A stretch of DNA of 64,000 bases, taken from positions 1,153,934-1,217,933 of the forward strand of contig VXAY01007404.1 in assembly GCA_013399855.1 (NCBI GenBank), given 5' to 3'. Under the pieces are notes generated by a model that worked only from the letters and a program-made list of their open reading frames with translations, did no database searches and had not been told where the DNA came from. How positions within the stretch are numbered: position 1 is the stretch's first letter; every line of letters begins with the position of its first letter. The DNA comes from Oxyruncus cristatus (taxonomy: Eukaryota; Chordata; Aves; Passeriformes; Cotingidae). The position numbers were made by a program, and so were the translations under genes. Shown here piece by piece: positions 22,177 to 35,355 of this stretch.

Positions 22177-25100
22177 ATTCAGTGCAGATTCAGTTCTGTT
22201 ATATTTGCTTTAAGAAAATTTTTCCTCAGCATTGGAGTCCAAGAAGCAAGAAGGACTGAGCCACGCATGGAGACTAAACAGAACAATCTTTAAATATTTA
22301 CACAAAATAATAATTTAAAACAAATAAATAAAAACCAAACAGAAGCATTTGCACAAATTTGTGATTAAGCTTGATTTGCTGTGGCAGAGCAGAAGAAGCA
22401 AATATTTTTCCTTTCTTAGTAAGGTTTGGATACTATCAAAGCTCCTTTTTTCCAAACTCTGAATAATGTGCCAAACAACACATTAGTGGAAGGCAGGAGA
22501 TCACAGGTTTCTGAACAGACATGAGCTTGTAAGCTTTCATTTGGCAAAGTGGTTGAGCTTTGTGTGAATATACCAAGCTGAATGTCTTCACGTCTTGGAT
22601 CAGAAGGCTTCTAAACATTTCTCAAACAGGACTTTTAGGGTCAGCAAGAAAAGTTGTCAGTAGAAACATGTTACTTTAAGAGAAAGATCTCTGTATTCCA
22701 GTCAAGACACTAAACAGTCAGATGATATGGACTGGTTTTTGGACTGTAAGATTGCAGTGTAACTTGATGCAATATCTACTCCAGACTGTATAAGGCATAG
22801 GGTGATCCTGGAAAAGGGCTATATACTGGAAAAGTCTATCTTCTCTGTTTCATCAGATCAGACCAGTCAATTTTCAAGTCAATTTGCAAAGTCCTTTACA
22901 GATTAAATGGATGAGTCAAGGACTGAAATAATGTCATTTAAGAGACTATATTTAATGCTATATATTCTGATCTACCATAAAAAACTGGTAGCTTTTATAA
23001 TTATGATGTGTATTTTTGTAATAGCTTTTGTTAGCTCTTTATGATTATACCATTGGTACTTTGCTTACTTTTTTTTACTTTAAGGGACCTGAATATTAAA
23101 TATATGCTTAGAATGAAACTTCTTGTTAAAGCTTCTTGTACTACTTCTTTTTCATGCCTCAGTTTCTTGACTGTGAACCTCCACAGATTCAGAGACAGCA
23201 TCTGCATGGTTCCTCCTAGATGGTGTTAATCATGCTGTGCAAGACAGTAGGCTGTCTTATTTCTCTGACAAAGAAGTTCCTATCAATACACAGTACACTT
23301 GTATTTCTGCACAGCACTAGTCACCATTTCTATTTTTGTTTATTCCTAATCTCTGTCTTCCCCTCTGATGTTTTGAAGTATTTATACATCTCTACATCCA
23401 CCAAAGCTTGAAAGCTGAGCAACTGACACATTTGCAGACAAATCTCTCAAAGGAAGCACATACGCATTTATTTTCTGAAGCGCCTCCAGGTGATTAAGCT
23501 TAAGGCCAAATTCTGCTCCTGTGAGCAGAATACTTCAAGAAGTATTTTGCCTACAGGAACTGTGAGAATCTCTCCTTTCTCTGTCTGTCAGAAGGTCCTG
23601 AGGTACCAAGGCCACAGCTGCTGTCACAACGCTAAGCTTGAGGCAGTATAGTTACATAAATTACAGCTTTTATGCCTTATACATCGCTCAAGCAACAAAT
23701 GCCTTTTTCAAAAAAGCTACTGAATCCATCTTTTCCAGACCTTTGCATATTTGAATGCAAAAGTTACGACACACTAAGTTGTCCTGGAAGGCTGCTGCCC
23801 CCCAAATCTACGTGACCCAGTAGTCCTATCGAAGCTTTTGTGTCCTGAGTGGGTGTGATTCTCCCTCTCACAAACTGAGTAGCTACTTTAATGTTGGGTG
23901 TGGCCTTGAGTGACAGCAAATGCTACTGACCTCAAAGGAAGACATAACTCCCTCTCACACAAGCACCATCTAGGCATGATAACTGCATGTGAAATGTGCA
24001 TTTAATTCCAGGCTTCTACAAAAACTAAAAATATCTGTCATGTGGGTATAGATGTCTCAAATTTTCTTTATCCTATGTAAACTCTCTGCACTACAGTCAA
24101 GGCTCTTTTTGATCACTCTTTTCATAGCTCTCAAGACTTGCTTTCTGGAGTTGTTCCTGCTCAGGACTGGTATACAGCATTCCCACCAGATTCACCACAA
24201 TGTCGTTGCTCCCATGCTTTCTTGAGATAAATTCCATCTAATCTGTGTCAAGAACATCTAGGCACTGTGGATTATAAGGAATGTGGTAACTTGTATTTGA
24301 AATTTTTCATTAATTAATTGACCATTAGCATCTTGCAAATTTGGAACTACTTTAAGCACAACACAGAAGATGATCATCATCACCAGTATTTAAATTAAAC
24401 TACGATATGACTTTAAGTCACTGTCTTTCCAAACCTCATGCCAGGGCCCTGAACACATTCTCCACCAGTGGGGTTCAATTGGCTGCCAAGACCTGGCTTG
24501 CTGCCAGGCATCAAGGGAGCTGAAGAGAGGCCTCCCCTTACAACCATGCAGTGAGTGTTGCAGCCATGTCTGTTCTTGGCTATCTACTCAGTCAATTCAG
24601 AACCCTGGCCTGCAGATTTGACTTCACTTCACCAGACTGCCCTCACTAATTCCTTATATCTGAGTTGCAGACATACTTTTAGTAGAAGATGGTCGGTTTT
24701 CTTTCCATAGGACCATTTATTAGATTTTCTTAGGATTCTATTCTTTAGGTATTTAGCAACTTCTGCATTAAGTAGAGAGGTGTCTACATCCTGTTGATGT
24801 CTAACGTGATAACCAGTCTCGAAAGATGACTGAATTGTGGTTATGCATTTCCAGGGGTTTTGTTCATCCAAGTCCCCGTTCAGTGGAGTTCTGATGGACA
24901 TTTTCCCATTCAAAGCTTTTACTTGCCCCTTTGCCATCAGCCCTTCTGCTGCTCTTATATGCACAGGAATATTTAACAAAGTTTGTTGGCAGTGACATAT
25001 TCACCATATTGCAGTTGGTGTTGATCTCACAAGTAATTCTGTTGTGCTTGCAGGGAATGGGTAATGGAATGGGCAAAAAACATATTCTCATAGAGACAGA

Positions 25101-27140
25101 AAGCTCAGCATAAAAATGCAGTTAAGGAGCACAGAAAACAGCAGAGTCGCTTTTAGCGCAGAGATCACAAAAGAACTAATTTGCCAGAATGCCATTCCAA
25201 ACCCATGACCACAGCATTAGTAATGCTGCAAGAGTATGGAGTGCACCTGAGCCCTATGCTCATTAACCTTTTGGGTTAATGTGCAGCTCACAAACAAAAA
25301 AGGTCTATGTGTGTGCTGTAGGAGAATGGAGGGGGAAAAGCAAATATGAGGGAAGGAAAGGAGGTGGAATAACTCAAGGGAAAGACAGAGTTCTTTTGAT
25401 TCTTGAAATGAACTGAGCATTGTTTTTCATCCATGCAGAAATGTACAAAAATGAATGAAGAAAAGCATTCCAAAACAGAAATGAATTCACATATAATGTA
25501 TATTTAGATATCTATCAACCAGATAATTCTCTTAAAAGGAGAAATACTGCTAAACAGTAGAAATATTTGATCTCAGATTTGTCCAGATTCCAGGCCTGAC
25601 CATCTTTATTTTCTCATCAATGGCCAAGGTAAAGCGACCAGATGTCTCAGACTGCACAAGTACCAGTTTTTAATAGACTGGCACAGTGTTCAGTGATTTA
25701 TTTTTTTTTATTAAGATGCAGATCCTATTGTTATTCTGCCACTGATCCGCCCTTGGTACAAAAATGGCTGATTCACAGACTCTGCTCCTCCTCCCCTGTA
25801 TGTTATATCTACAGTAGATGATCAAATTCTCATTAACACAGAGGAGAGTACAGCCTGGCACCTGCAAAGTGTTTTCAAATATGACTGCTTAATGTCTCTT
25901 GGCAATGCTGATTTGTAACAGGAAGCCAAATAGTGTGGTGCAGCCAAGGATCCATTTCATAAGATCTCTATCTCCAGGCAATTTAACTTGGACACAACAG
26001 ACTAGGAATGCAGCTTCACTTTTCTCTGCTGCCCTGTGCTTGCTCCCATTTCATCCTCTTCAGCACCCCTTTTTTCCTTAACCTCTCACTTTCATCTTCC
26101 AGATGGAGAGACTGGGCCTTTCACAAAGCTGTTCTCATGGATTGAAAGAATAAGGTGACTGTTTCTGCTGTTTTTACATTTAAAGGACATAAAACTGTTC
26201 CCAAAATTCATGCTGTTCAGGTAGGCGTGATCAATGACCAAGATTTTATCTCTTGGTTAAAGCTGAATCAGGCACAGCAATTAGAGGTAGCAGGCTTCTG
26301 ATAAGCACCTAGAGAGACCTTAATTGTTTATGGCCATTTTTATTAAGCTAAGACATACAGTAGTGTTAGCTGTCTTAAGTGCTATTTAATATATCCTACT
26401 ACTTATAATATTTCATCTATAGAGGTTTTGGAGTTTTTTGACAGTTTCAATAGTCTCTAGTGCTTTCACTTCCTGTTCTAGTCAATGAGTAGAAGATGCT
26501 ATTTGATCACTTTCCATTCAAGAAATGGCAGCGTTCAAAGAAAACGAGTACTGCACGGTACTGTCAGTGCAGCTTTTATACCATACAAGTTAATCTTGTG
26601 AAGCATCTTGCAGGTTTTGATCAGTCTAAAATGCACCATATTTGCTTGAAATAGGACTTTGAAATTTTATCTCTAAGTTCTAAATGAGATAGTATAAAAG
26701 CTTCTCCAGCTCTTTAATAATGAATACAGTTATGCCATTTTATCTGCATAGGAATACAGTAAATGAAATCAAAGCAGCATAGTCATAACTCTTACATTTT
26801 CAAAACCGCTAAGACAGCTCTGTGTACGCTCGAATCTTTCTTCCTATAGATACTTACTGCAGAAATGTAGTTTTTGCTATATTGCTGTTTTCAAACTGAG
26901 TGCTTGCTGCTACATTTACTGAACTCGTACCTTATTAATGTTCTATTCACTTTAGGATCAGAAAGGTCAATCCTGCAGCATTTGACAACTTTGACAATGA
27001 TTCATGTCTTTGATCTTATATTTTGTCATGTAATTAGTGCCAATAAAGGCCCCATGGGTCCTTCCAGTTGCATACAAATGGAATGGGCACCTTGAATTTT
27101 ATTTATTATAACCTAGGCTTGCCAAGTCTCAGCATCCCAG

Positions 27141-27244
27141 TTCTAAGTCTATCAGTGTTTAGACTCCAGCTTTGTCTCAAGATTTGTCAACAGGTTCTAA
27201 GTCTATGAATGTTTAAACTCCAGCTTTGTCTCAAGATTTGTCAA
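27141..27244. repeat. 54-bp tandem duplication, two units
   Basis: Unit 1 starts at 27141 and unit 2 at 27195, both with TTCTAAGTCTAT. They run in parallel through 'ctccagctttgtctcaag' to 'atttgtcaa'. I count three substitutions over the 50 shared bases, all within the TCTATxxxTGTTTAxA stretch, so this is a fairly recent local duplication. Confidence 0.92.
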
Positions 27245-27267
27245 TTAAGAGAATATTTCTCTTAATT
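27243..27267. repeat. inverted repeat, 10-bp arms
   Basis: AATTAAGAGA (27243-27252), five-base spacer ATATT, then the exact complement TCTCTTAATT (27258-27267). It abuts the end of the tandem duplication. Confidence 0.9.
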
Positions 27268-30139
27268 CACATATCTCATTATTGTAGTCTAGCATCTGGA
27301 AATATAAATGACCTTTCGGAGACTGAAGTTTTGTTGCAGTTTATTGCTGGCATTTAATTGCTGGATGGATATATGAACACAGAGAGATTTTTTAATTTGT
27401 ATGTACTTAATTTAAAAGAAAAATATTAAACTGTCCAAAGCAAGTTAGTATAAGTTACAGGTCAACAACATTTTTCTCTGCCCCTTGTAAGAATGATGAT
27501 AGAAGGGATAATGTAGTATGTAATAACTCTGCACACTGAAAGACACTGCCTTAACAGTATAGGATAGTTAACAACACCAATACTAAATTTCATATCCCTT
27601 GTTGTTCTCTTCTTTTTGAAGGATTGAACTCTTTCATCTAAATATATGTAAATAGTAGTAAATAGCAGACTGGATTTCTGCTCTGTGGACTTTTCTTTGA
27701 TCTGTGCTGGTCCCTGGTCTGGGGAGGCTGTCTCTACTCTTTACTGCATCTTGTTCCCCAGCACAGCAACAAGCAAAACTGGTGTTTCACAGGCTGCACC
27801 CACCGAGCAGGCACTGCAGTCCTGGGCACCCACAGCAGGCAGGCTGGGAGGAGGCAATGCGTCAGGCAGACATGAATCTGCCTCTCAACCACAGAACACG
27901 TTTCATCCCTAATAATAGTTCATGCCTCAGCTACATGAAAGCTTTATTTTTAGAAAGCTGCTAGTTTTAGAGTCAGAAGTTTTTTGCTCTGATTAGTTCA
28001 TATAAAAGATATTTATATGTTTATATTCCTTGTGGAAAATGCTGCCGAAAAAAACATTCAGGTGAAATACCAGCCCTTGGCAGATACTTGTTTAAATAGG
28101 TCTGGTTTTCGGTGCTTGTTTTTTGAACAAATCTGTACAATTTTCAAGGAATGTAAACTTTCATGTGACAATTGCCATTTTGCTGAGAGCCTGGTTTTCA
28201 AGGAAAAAATAATAAAAAATGTTTGTTCATTCCTAACTTCAAAATGGACCCTGTAATGTTCAAAAATACCACAATTTTATTATGAAAATTTATGAGTTCC
28301 CTTTTTTAGAATGTAAATTTCTGAAAAAAAAAAAAAATCCTTCTATGAGAATCTTATGTTTCAGAGAGAGGGAGGGGAAGAGGCTTACATGATGTCAATC
28401 AATTTCTTGAAAATTCGTAAAAGAGTCCAAAACCATGGGGTTTTTAAAATACAATATCTCATTTTACTAAACCTATCCTCATGGTAAGAACTTGTTCTTA
28501 TTTTTGAATGTTAAGTGTTGACTTTGTTGTGAAGCTGTATGCAAACGTGTGGCATGGCTAAGTTGTATTAATTCACTAAGACTGAGTAATATTTTAATAT
28601 TAACAAAAAAGCTAATAGCTCTTCCTCTGCTTTAGAAAGACAAGCAAATAAAGTAGCCTTAAATAAAACACGTAGGGACTGTAGGTATTCATGATTGTTT
28701 TGTAAGTCAATCAAAATCTTGATGTGACCTTTTCCCTCCCTCTGTTACTCTCGTTGCATTCAAAAAGAATCTGTCTACAATAAATTGCCATTACAGCTGC
28801 TTTGCTCTTACATAAATCTTTTCCTCCAAGGTGCTCTTGATACCTTACTAGCTTACATGAATCAAACCTTTTGGGATCCTCATGAGGTAAAAAACTACCC
28901 AAACCCTTAAAACTCTCTATCTGAAGAAAATATCGAAGATACTGCAATGACAGATGCTTTTCCCAGTGTTTCTGATCTTATCACACAGGATTTCTGAGAA
29001 AGCTGCCATGCTTAAATTCAAAACCTGAAAAACATATGAACTCATTGCAAGCAAATATAAGTGAACTAAAAATGTGTGTATCACATTCTTCCAAACAATT
29101 CAATGAAACATATCTTATATATATATTAATAATCCATAATCCCTTCAAGTAAATACACTCCATGCCCATCTCTTCTGATACACATCAGAGAAAATCATTC
29201 TTCCTGGATAATATTAATAATTCACCAACAACTGGTCTGAAGTATCAGATTAATCAACAGACACCAGACAATAACTGCTACATGTATTGCTAGTTTCTGT
29301 CCCTGTTTAGCCAAGTACTTAGGCACACATAAATCACATCTCATTCCAGAGCTATGTACATGATTGAATACTTTTCTGAATGGAGATGGACTGCTGAAAC
29401 AAGACACTGGGCAGTATTTCAGCTCCTGACATCAGTCAGTACCTTAGTCTCCAAAGACCCAAATAGAGATATCTATTAACTTTATTGCTTTTCAAATTAG
29501 GCTTATAATATACAGAGCTTTACAGTATTTTTTAAATATTTTAGTCAGTTGAGAAAAAGTCTTCATATTATTTGAAGTTTCTGGAACTATATTAAAAAAT
29601 TAGTGGGCTTTTCTTCTGGGTTGCCACACTATTTAGTTGCTAATCCATTTGTTTTCTGGAGTCTATAGCAACCAGATGTTTTATGCTGCAGCCAGTCTTA
29701 TCTTACCCAGTAAACTATTTGTCACTACTTCCCACAGCAAAGAGAATGAAGTAAATGAAAGTCGTTATGGGAAAAAAAGAAAAAAAACCCCACATTCTTT
29801 TCCCTTCATGCAACTTTTTTTTTTTTTTTTAATGAAAATGAGCTGATCAAAGACATCCATTCCATAAACTTCACCGACATGTAACATTAAGTTATGATAT
29901 CAACCCTTAGGTAAAAAATTCTCTACCTGCTACATACCTTAAAGCCATCAATCATATTAAATCTTATAAAGTAAAAGTTAAAGCTATTTTCATTACCCTG
30001 AACTAGAGGAATGTTTAAACTGTCAACTCACATAGATAAGAGGGAAAGGCAAGAACTCACTCATGTACCAATGAGCAACAAACTTGCTAGCAGATTATGC
30101 TTTTATTTGTATCACAGAAAGTTCAATCTCATTCTTTAG

Positions 30140-30163
30140 CAACAACAACAACAACAACAACAA
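30140..30163. repeat. (CAA)n microsatellite
   Basis: Eight CAA units lead into an A run and then into the assembly gap. Confidence 0.95.
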
Positions 30164-30170
30164 AAAAAAA

Positions 30171-30198
30171 NNNNNNNNNNNNNNNNNNNNNNNNNNNN
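30171..30198. other. assembly gap of 28 N
   Basis: Twenty-eight ambiguous bases are flanked on both sides by A homopolymer, so true repeat length is unknown. A frame that runs through the gap (30084-30293) is artefactual. Confidence 0.99.
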
Positions 30199-30221
30199 AA
30201 AAAAAAAAAAAGAGAGGGAAG

Positions 30222-30253
30222 GGGGAAATATCAGTATGGGGAAATATCAGTAT
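30222..30253. repeat. 16-bp perfect tandem duplication
   Basis: Two identical units GGGGAAATATCAGTAT are followed by a partial third (GGG). It sits 23 bp right of the assembly gap. Confidence 0.9.
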
Positions 30254-31245
30254 GGGTATAACCTTGGTTTTCCTTGAAATTCAATTTTGTTAAACACAAA
30301 TCCTCAGATTACCTTTGCAGCTTTGAAAATGTTACCAGTCCTGTTGGTTCAATACAGCACTCTTCATTCTTTTGATTCTTTATAAAACAACAGATTATTC
30401 AGCCACCATCTAAACTATTAAATCAATCTAACCATGTATTAGACATCTTGCAGATTCCTCAAAATGCTGTTTTCCTGACATATTTCTCTAGCAGTACAAG
30501 ACCCAAATATGACAAGGAATAAAGCTCTTTGATGTAATGAGCTGGTCCTATAGACAGATCCCCACTGGGCAGATGGTTATTTTTAATAGTCTGACCTAAT
30601 TTCTAAGTGGTGAACCAGGGATAACATAAAGCCCTATGCAGGAACTGGTCTATTGTGTTGAAGTAACAGGAGAGAACACTATGATATTCATAACAGTAAC
30701 ATTTGCTGGTCTGAGTTCAGTCTTAACAAAGCCCACAAACATTTACTGTCACAACAGTTAAGGCTTCTGAAGATGAAAAGGCTTATTATGACTGACCTAT
30801 CATATGATATCAAACCAAACTAGCCATCTTTAGGACCTGAGGTACGCCTTCAGAAAGTGTTTTTTGTATGACTACTGAGTTACTCCTGATATCCTTTGCA
30901 GCATTTTCTTGCTTTTTTTCCTCTTTTCTCATAAACGTCACCAAACCTGAAGGTGAGTAAATTGTGTTATCTTTTTCTACCCTCCCCATCTTTCTCCCAT
31001 TCTCATTACCTTGGTTCCTCTTCCATGTTTCATTTGACCTTTTCAGAACTACTAAGATCAGAGGCTGGTAATCAGTCTTAGTGAAAGGAAGAAATACAGA
31101 TTTCAAGGACATAAAATCTCCTTTTGTTCTCATTGTGTTCAGTGATGTTCACTTTAGTTTGAAACAAAGTTGAGAGGAGAATCTAGACCGCAACAAACAG
31201 ATGATTGGAAGCTGCTATTTCAGAACAAAACAGCAGCCGTTCCTG

Positions 31246-31310
31246 AAAAAAAAAAAAAAAATAAAAAAGAAAGAAACCACAAAATAACCGAACAAAACCA
31301 ACAAACCAAA
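31246..31310. repeat. A-rich low-complexity tract
   Basis: A pure A run (31246-31260) grades into interrupted A-rich sequence. It is not preceded by recognised retroelement sequence, so I do not call it a retroposon tail. Confidence 0.8.
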
Positions 31311-34300
31311 TGGACAAGAAATTTTATACAGTACTACCTACATTTAGTCCAATTTCAATTCTTTCATTCATCAGCTCTGCACACTAGTAGATGGGAAATG
31401 CATTTGAAACAAAAGCTAGTAAACTTTTCATCCAGAAATTAATTTAAAAAGTTGTCAAGGACAAAATTAATGATCTACTGTCAGTTGTGTGTTAGCTAAA
31501 ACAGAAGTTTATAGTTTCTCTACTCAAAGACAAACAAGCTGCATCCACGTCTTGGACAGAGCATAAGTGAAGTACATCCGCAGGAAGACATCGAAAGACT
31601 CTCTTCAATGCACAGTGTTCAAGATCTTGCAGATTTCAGCGAGAGTAAGCAGTAAGTGAAATTGTTTCCACGTAAAATAATTTCTAAGGGGCTTTATGTT
31701 AACAAGTACGCTATGACCGAAGATAGTAGACAACTTTTCACTCATTTTTAGTGTTTGAATTTTATCAGAAGAGATATCCTAAGAGTCTAGAAATCTTCAA
31801 GTGGACAAGATAAAAAAAACATATATTTCACATAAAATATATATATTAGGTTAGGGATTGGAAAAGTCTCCCTAATCAACAAAGCACCTACCCTTGAACA
31901 AACACTTCAGTTTTTATGTGTCTCTTTCTACTTTCATCTCCATTTGTTTCTTCTATCCAGACTTTTCAGTTTTATGGTCAGAAATTTTCCTCAATATATT
32001 TTTAAGTAATGGGTCTGAAAACTCAAGTGTCAGTGCCAAAGGGCTAATTTAACATATATAATAAAACACCAGTTTCATATTTCAGTGAATCATATTGACA
32101 ATTCATTGTAGTTTTAATGTTAAAGTGACTCAAGGACCTCTCTGTCAAGAAATCCTATAATATGATTAGTGGAAACCCAGTTAACAAACTTACAGACAAA
32201 GTAGAAGAAACGGTCACCATGACTTGGTCTGCATGTAGAAGAACACATGCTTGTGGCAGCTGTTTCAGTGTCTCTTGGGCAATTTTTTATCCAGCCAGTT
32301 CTACCTTTTCCTAGCTGTACTACCAGACAAGAGTCCTTTAAAAAATTGCACATGGATCAGTCGTATGTGCAGTGTAATGCAAATATTTAATCTTTCCTTG
32401 GAGTAAATATTTTTTTAAAGTATTTAAGCAATGTATGCCCAGATATACTTATGTGCTTACAGTAAAGCATATGCTCAAGGTCTCTGATAAAGTAGCATTG
32501 GTCATTCCACAGAGACAGAAGAAATAGTAGGTGAAACATTGTCAGAGAAAAGAAAGCATTCAACCAGGACATGCCATACTAAATATAATTACATGTATTG
32601 TTTTCCTCTACCCAATCTTTTTAAGCATTTCCTCTCAAAAATTAATGTGAATTAACAGTCGAAATATGTGTTCCACAGGCACTTGAATCTTTCTGTTATC
32701 ATGTTGAATAAATGAAAGTTGCTTGCATGATATATTTTATGTTAATATTATAACTCATTCTTTAGCCATGGGAGGTCTTTTCAATATCTAAGTGTAATTT
32801 GTTTTTAACAGCTTGACACTTTTTTTCTCCTTTATGATTTTTCTTTATACATATTATTATTATTTGATTTATATAGCAATGCTCCCTGTGTGCTCATGGT
32901 GCTTCAAGAAATTCAACAGTCAAACTAAAAGGCAAGAAACTTCAATTATTTTTAAAAGAAAAACCTCTTAATGCAGGCTCTAGAAAGGGAAATGAATAGC
33001 AGCAGGATTCCCTTGGGTGTAGATTTTTCAAGCTAGGGTCACAAATGTTTTTATCTGCAGAACTGTGAATCATCAAATCTTGCTGAGGACAATGAGAGCT
33101 GCAAGTGTTCAGCACAGTGCAAATCTACATTGTGTATATGCCAATAATAAAAATGAGAGAAGATGAAAAACTCTATTAAAGTATAGATGGTACAAAAAAC
33201 CCCAATGGAGAACGATGGAGAGACAACCAATATACTGAAAATCAAAGGTGCTGAGACCTGAAGGGTGAATGCTTTGATTTGAATGCATGTCTTACAATAA
33301 TATCTTTTGGGAAATAACAGGAAAGAAAAATAATTCTAGTCTCTTGTTAGTCCGAGAGAAAAACAACATTAATTTGGAGCCAAACCAAAAGGAGAATTTT
33401 GGAGTTTCTCACAGAAGTATTCCCCTCCTCCTTAAGTTCTGTGTTGTGTTTTCCGTGATAAAATGGAACATCTAAAATAGCATATTTCCAAATGAATTGG
33501 AAATGAAAACAAGAACTCTTTTAACTCGTTATTTAAAAAAAGATAGAGATCATTATGAATACAGTACTGATTTGTCAATAGGTTCTCTTAAAATGAATTT
33601 TTCAAAATTTCATGCTGCAATCTTCAGTTCAAAAGTAATCTAAAATTAAGTATCACTGATGAAAATACAGTCTTCAGGCAGATAAGATTTCATTTTTACC
33701 GTGATGCGTAAAAGCTGTGTCATCTGGCCTGATAAACCATGTCCTCATCACTTTTGACAACACACCAATTAGTTAACCAATTTAAGTATTTGTTTTGTGT
33801 GAACCCTGGCTTTTCTTGTGCCTTATTCTTGCCTTTAGCATATGTTTGTTTGTCCTGTTCTATTTCAATCGTAAATTGTAAATGTTTCCTCTTTTCAAAT
33901 ACTGGTTTTAGTAGAATCTGGGTCAGAGTGGCTTTTATGCCACCAGTATAAAGATAAAAATAATCATTAATTATAACTTTAATGAAGACATTTATTTGAT
34001 ATGCAAAGCTTGGCAAGATGCTATACTGTAAAGTATTTTTAATTCTCTGTTATATATTTTGATCTCTACTAAGCCTATATCCTTTATCTACATAAGTGGT
34101 ACTCCTGGAGCAGCAGTTTAAATGCCTTGCTTTCTAAGACAAGGTTAGGAATTCTGCGTTCCTATAATGTATGCTTTTCTTTCCTTTTTTGTATAAAAAA
34201 GAAGAGCTGAACCATGAAGCCCTGATTGTGATAAATGTTCCGTGCTAATCAACACAACAAAACAAAACAAAAAACTCTCAGTAACAGAGATATGGAGACA

Positions 34301-34799
34301 CAAAATAAGTAATGACCGTTTGTCTTGACAGTAGGATAGCACAACATAAAACACATATTTGATATGCAAAACAACAGCTCCTAAAGACATGTTTTTGGAT
34401 GGCCTGAAGCATTTTCTGTTCATTTCAACAAAATATTTTAAATACATATTAAATCCTATCTTGAAGTACTTCTTAGTGATGTGGAATTTCTTGATACAAA
34501 TTTTCTATTTCAGCCAGGATTCTGATGAACCCAGTCTGTTTCATCACATGCAAACTGGTATGCTTTTATTATGCAGCAGACACTGAAAATGAATACTTGG
34601 TGAATGTTCTGACCAGCTTCTCAGAAATGTAAGGTGCTCTCATAATCTTTTAAGAATGTTTCCCAGAAATAGCAATTTTCTTGATTGTCCAAATTTTTTT
34701 GTCTTATTTTTTTCTATTTCTCAGGGAGAGAAGATGAGGTTCCCCTTTCTGCAATTCTAAAATAGCTAGGAGGTTAGTTTTAAATAAAAACTGTTGTTC

Positions 34800-35355
34800 T
34801 GTGCTGATTTTGGCTAGGATAGAGTTAACTTTCTTTACAGTGGCTGTGTTTTGGATTTGTGCTGAACACAGGGTTGATAATACAGAGATGTTTTTGTTGT
34901 TGCTGAGCAGAACTTACACTGAGCCAAGGCCTTTTCGTACTGCCATGCTGGCAAGGAAGTTGGAAGGAGACACAGCCAGGACTATGATCCCAACTGACCA
35001 AAGGTATATTCCATACCGTATGGCATCATTCTCAGTATATTAAGTGGGGGGAGGAAAGAGGAAGGGGTGGATGTTCAGAGTGGTGGTTTGTCTTCACAAG
35101 TAACCATTGCATGAGACGGGGCCCTGCTCTCCTAGAGATGGGTGAACACCTGCCTGCCCATGGGAAGCAGTGAATTATTTCTTTGGTTTGCTTTGCTTTT
35201 GTGCGTGGCTTTTGCTTTCCCTATTAACCTGTCTTTATCTCAACACATGAGTTCTCTAGCTTTTACCCTTCTGATTCTCTCCCCAGTCCTGCTGGTTTGG
35301 GAGTGAGCAAGTGGCTGCGTGGGGCTTGGTTGCTGGCTGGGGTAAAACCCCGACA
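34800..35355 (+). mobile_element. solo LTR, ERVL-like family A, copy 3 (plus sense)
   Basis: This copy begins TGTGCTGATTTTGGCTAGG and ends GGGGTAAAACCCCGACA, the reverse complement arrangement of 1791-2378 and 3757-4337. In this sense it shows the decayed TATA block CAGTATATTAAG (about 35032-35043), then 'gtttgtcttcacaagtaacc', the CTATTAACCTG poly(A)-signal block near 35220 and 'tctttatctcaacaca'. Flanks tgttc and catgc do not give a convincing target-site duplication. No internal retroviral sequence is adjacent. The 80-codon frame at 34801-35043 is LTR sequence and not a gene. Confidence 0.9.

Larger units (their letters stand above)
22177..30170. other. unique AT-rich non-coding DNA
   Basis: This stretch contains the tandem duplication at 27141-27244, the hairpin at 27243-27267, a somewhat GC-richer islet at about 27690-27905, and a minus-strand 116-codon frame at 24629-24979 that I do not recognise. 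No transposon was identified. It ends in the (CAA)n and A run before the assembly gap. Confidence 0.55.
30199..34799. other. unique AT-rich non-coding DNA
   Basis: Right after the gap is a 16-bp tandem duplication (unit GGGGAAATATCAGTAT at 30222-30237 and 30238-30253). An A-rich run lies at 31246-31310. A minus-strand frame of 107 codons at 30810-31133 matches nothing I recognise. No transposon was identified. Confidence 0.6.

Noticed and set aside
24040..24270. Ancient CR1 antisense segment
   Set aside because: Phrases such as 'ctcaggactggtatacagca' are faintly CR1-like, but the block order does not hold up by eye.
30084..30293. Frame running through the run of N
   Set aside because: It is an artefact of the assembly gap and flanking A homopolymer.
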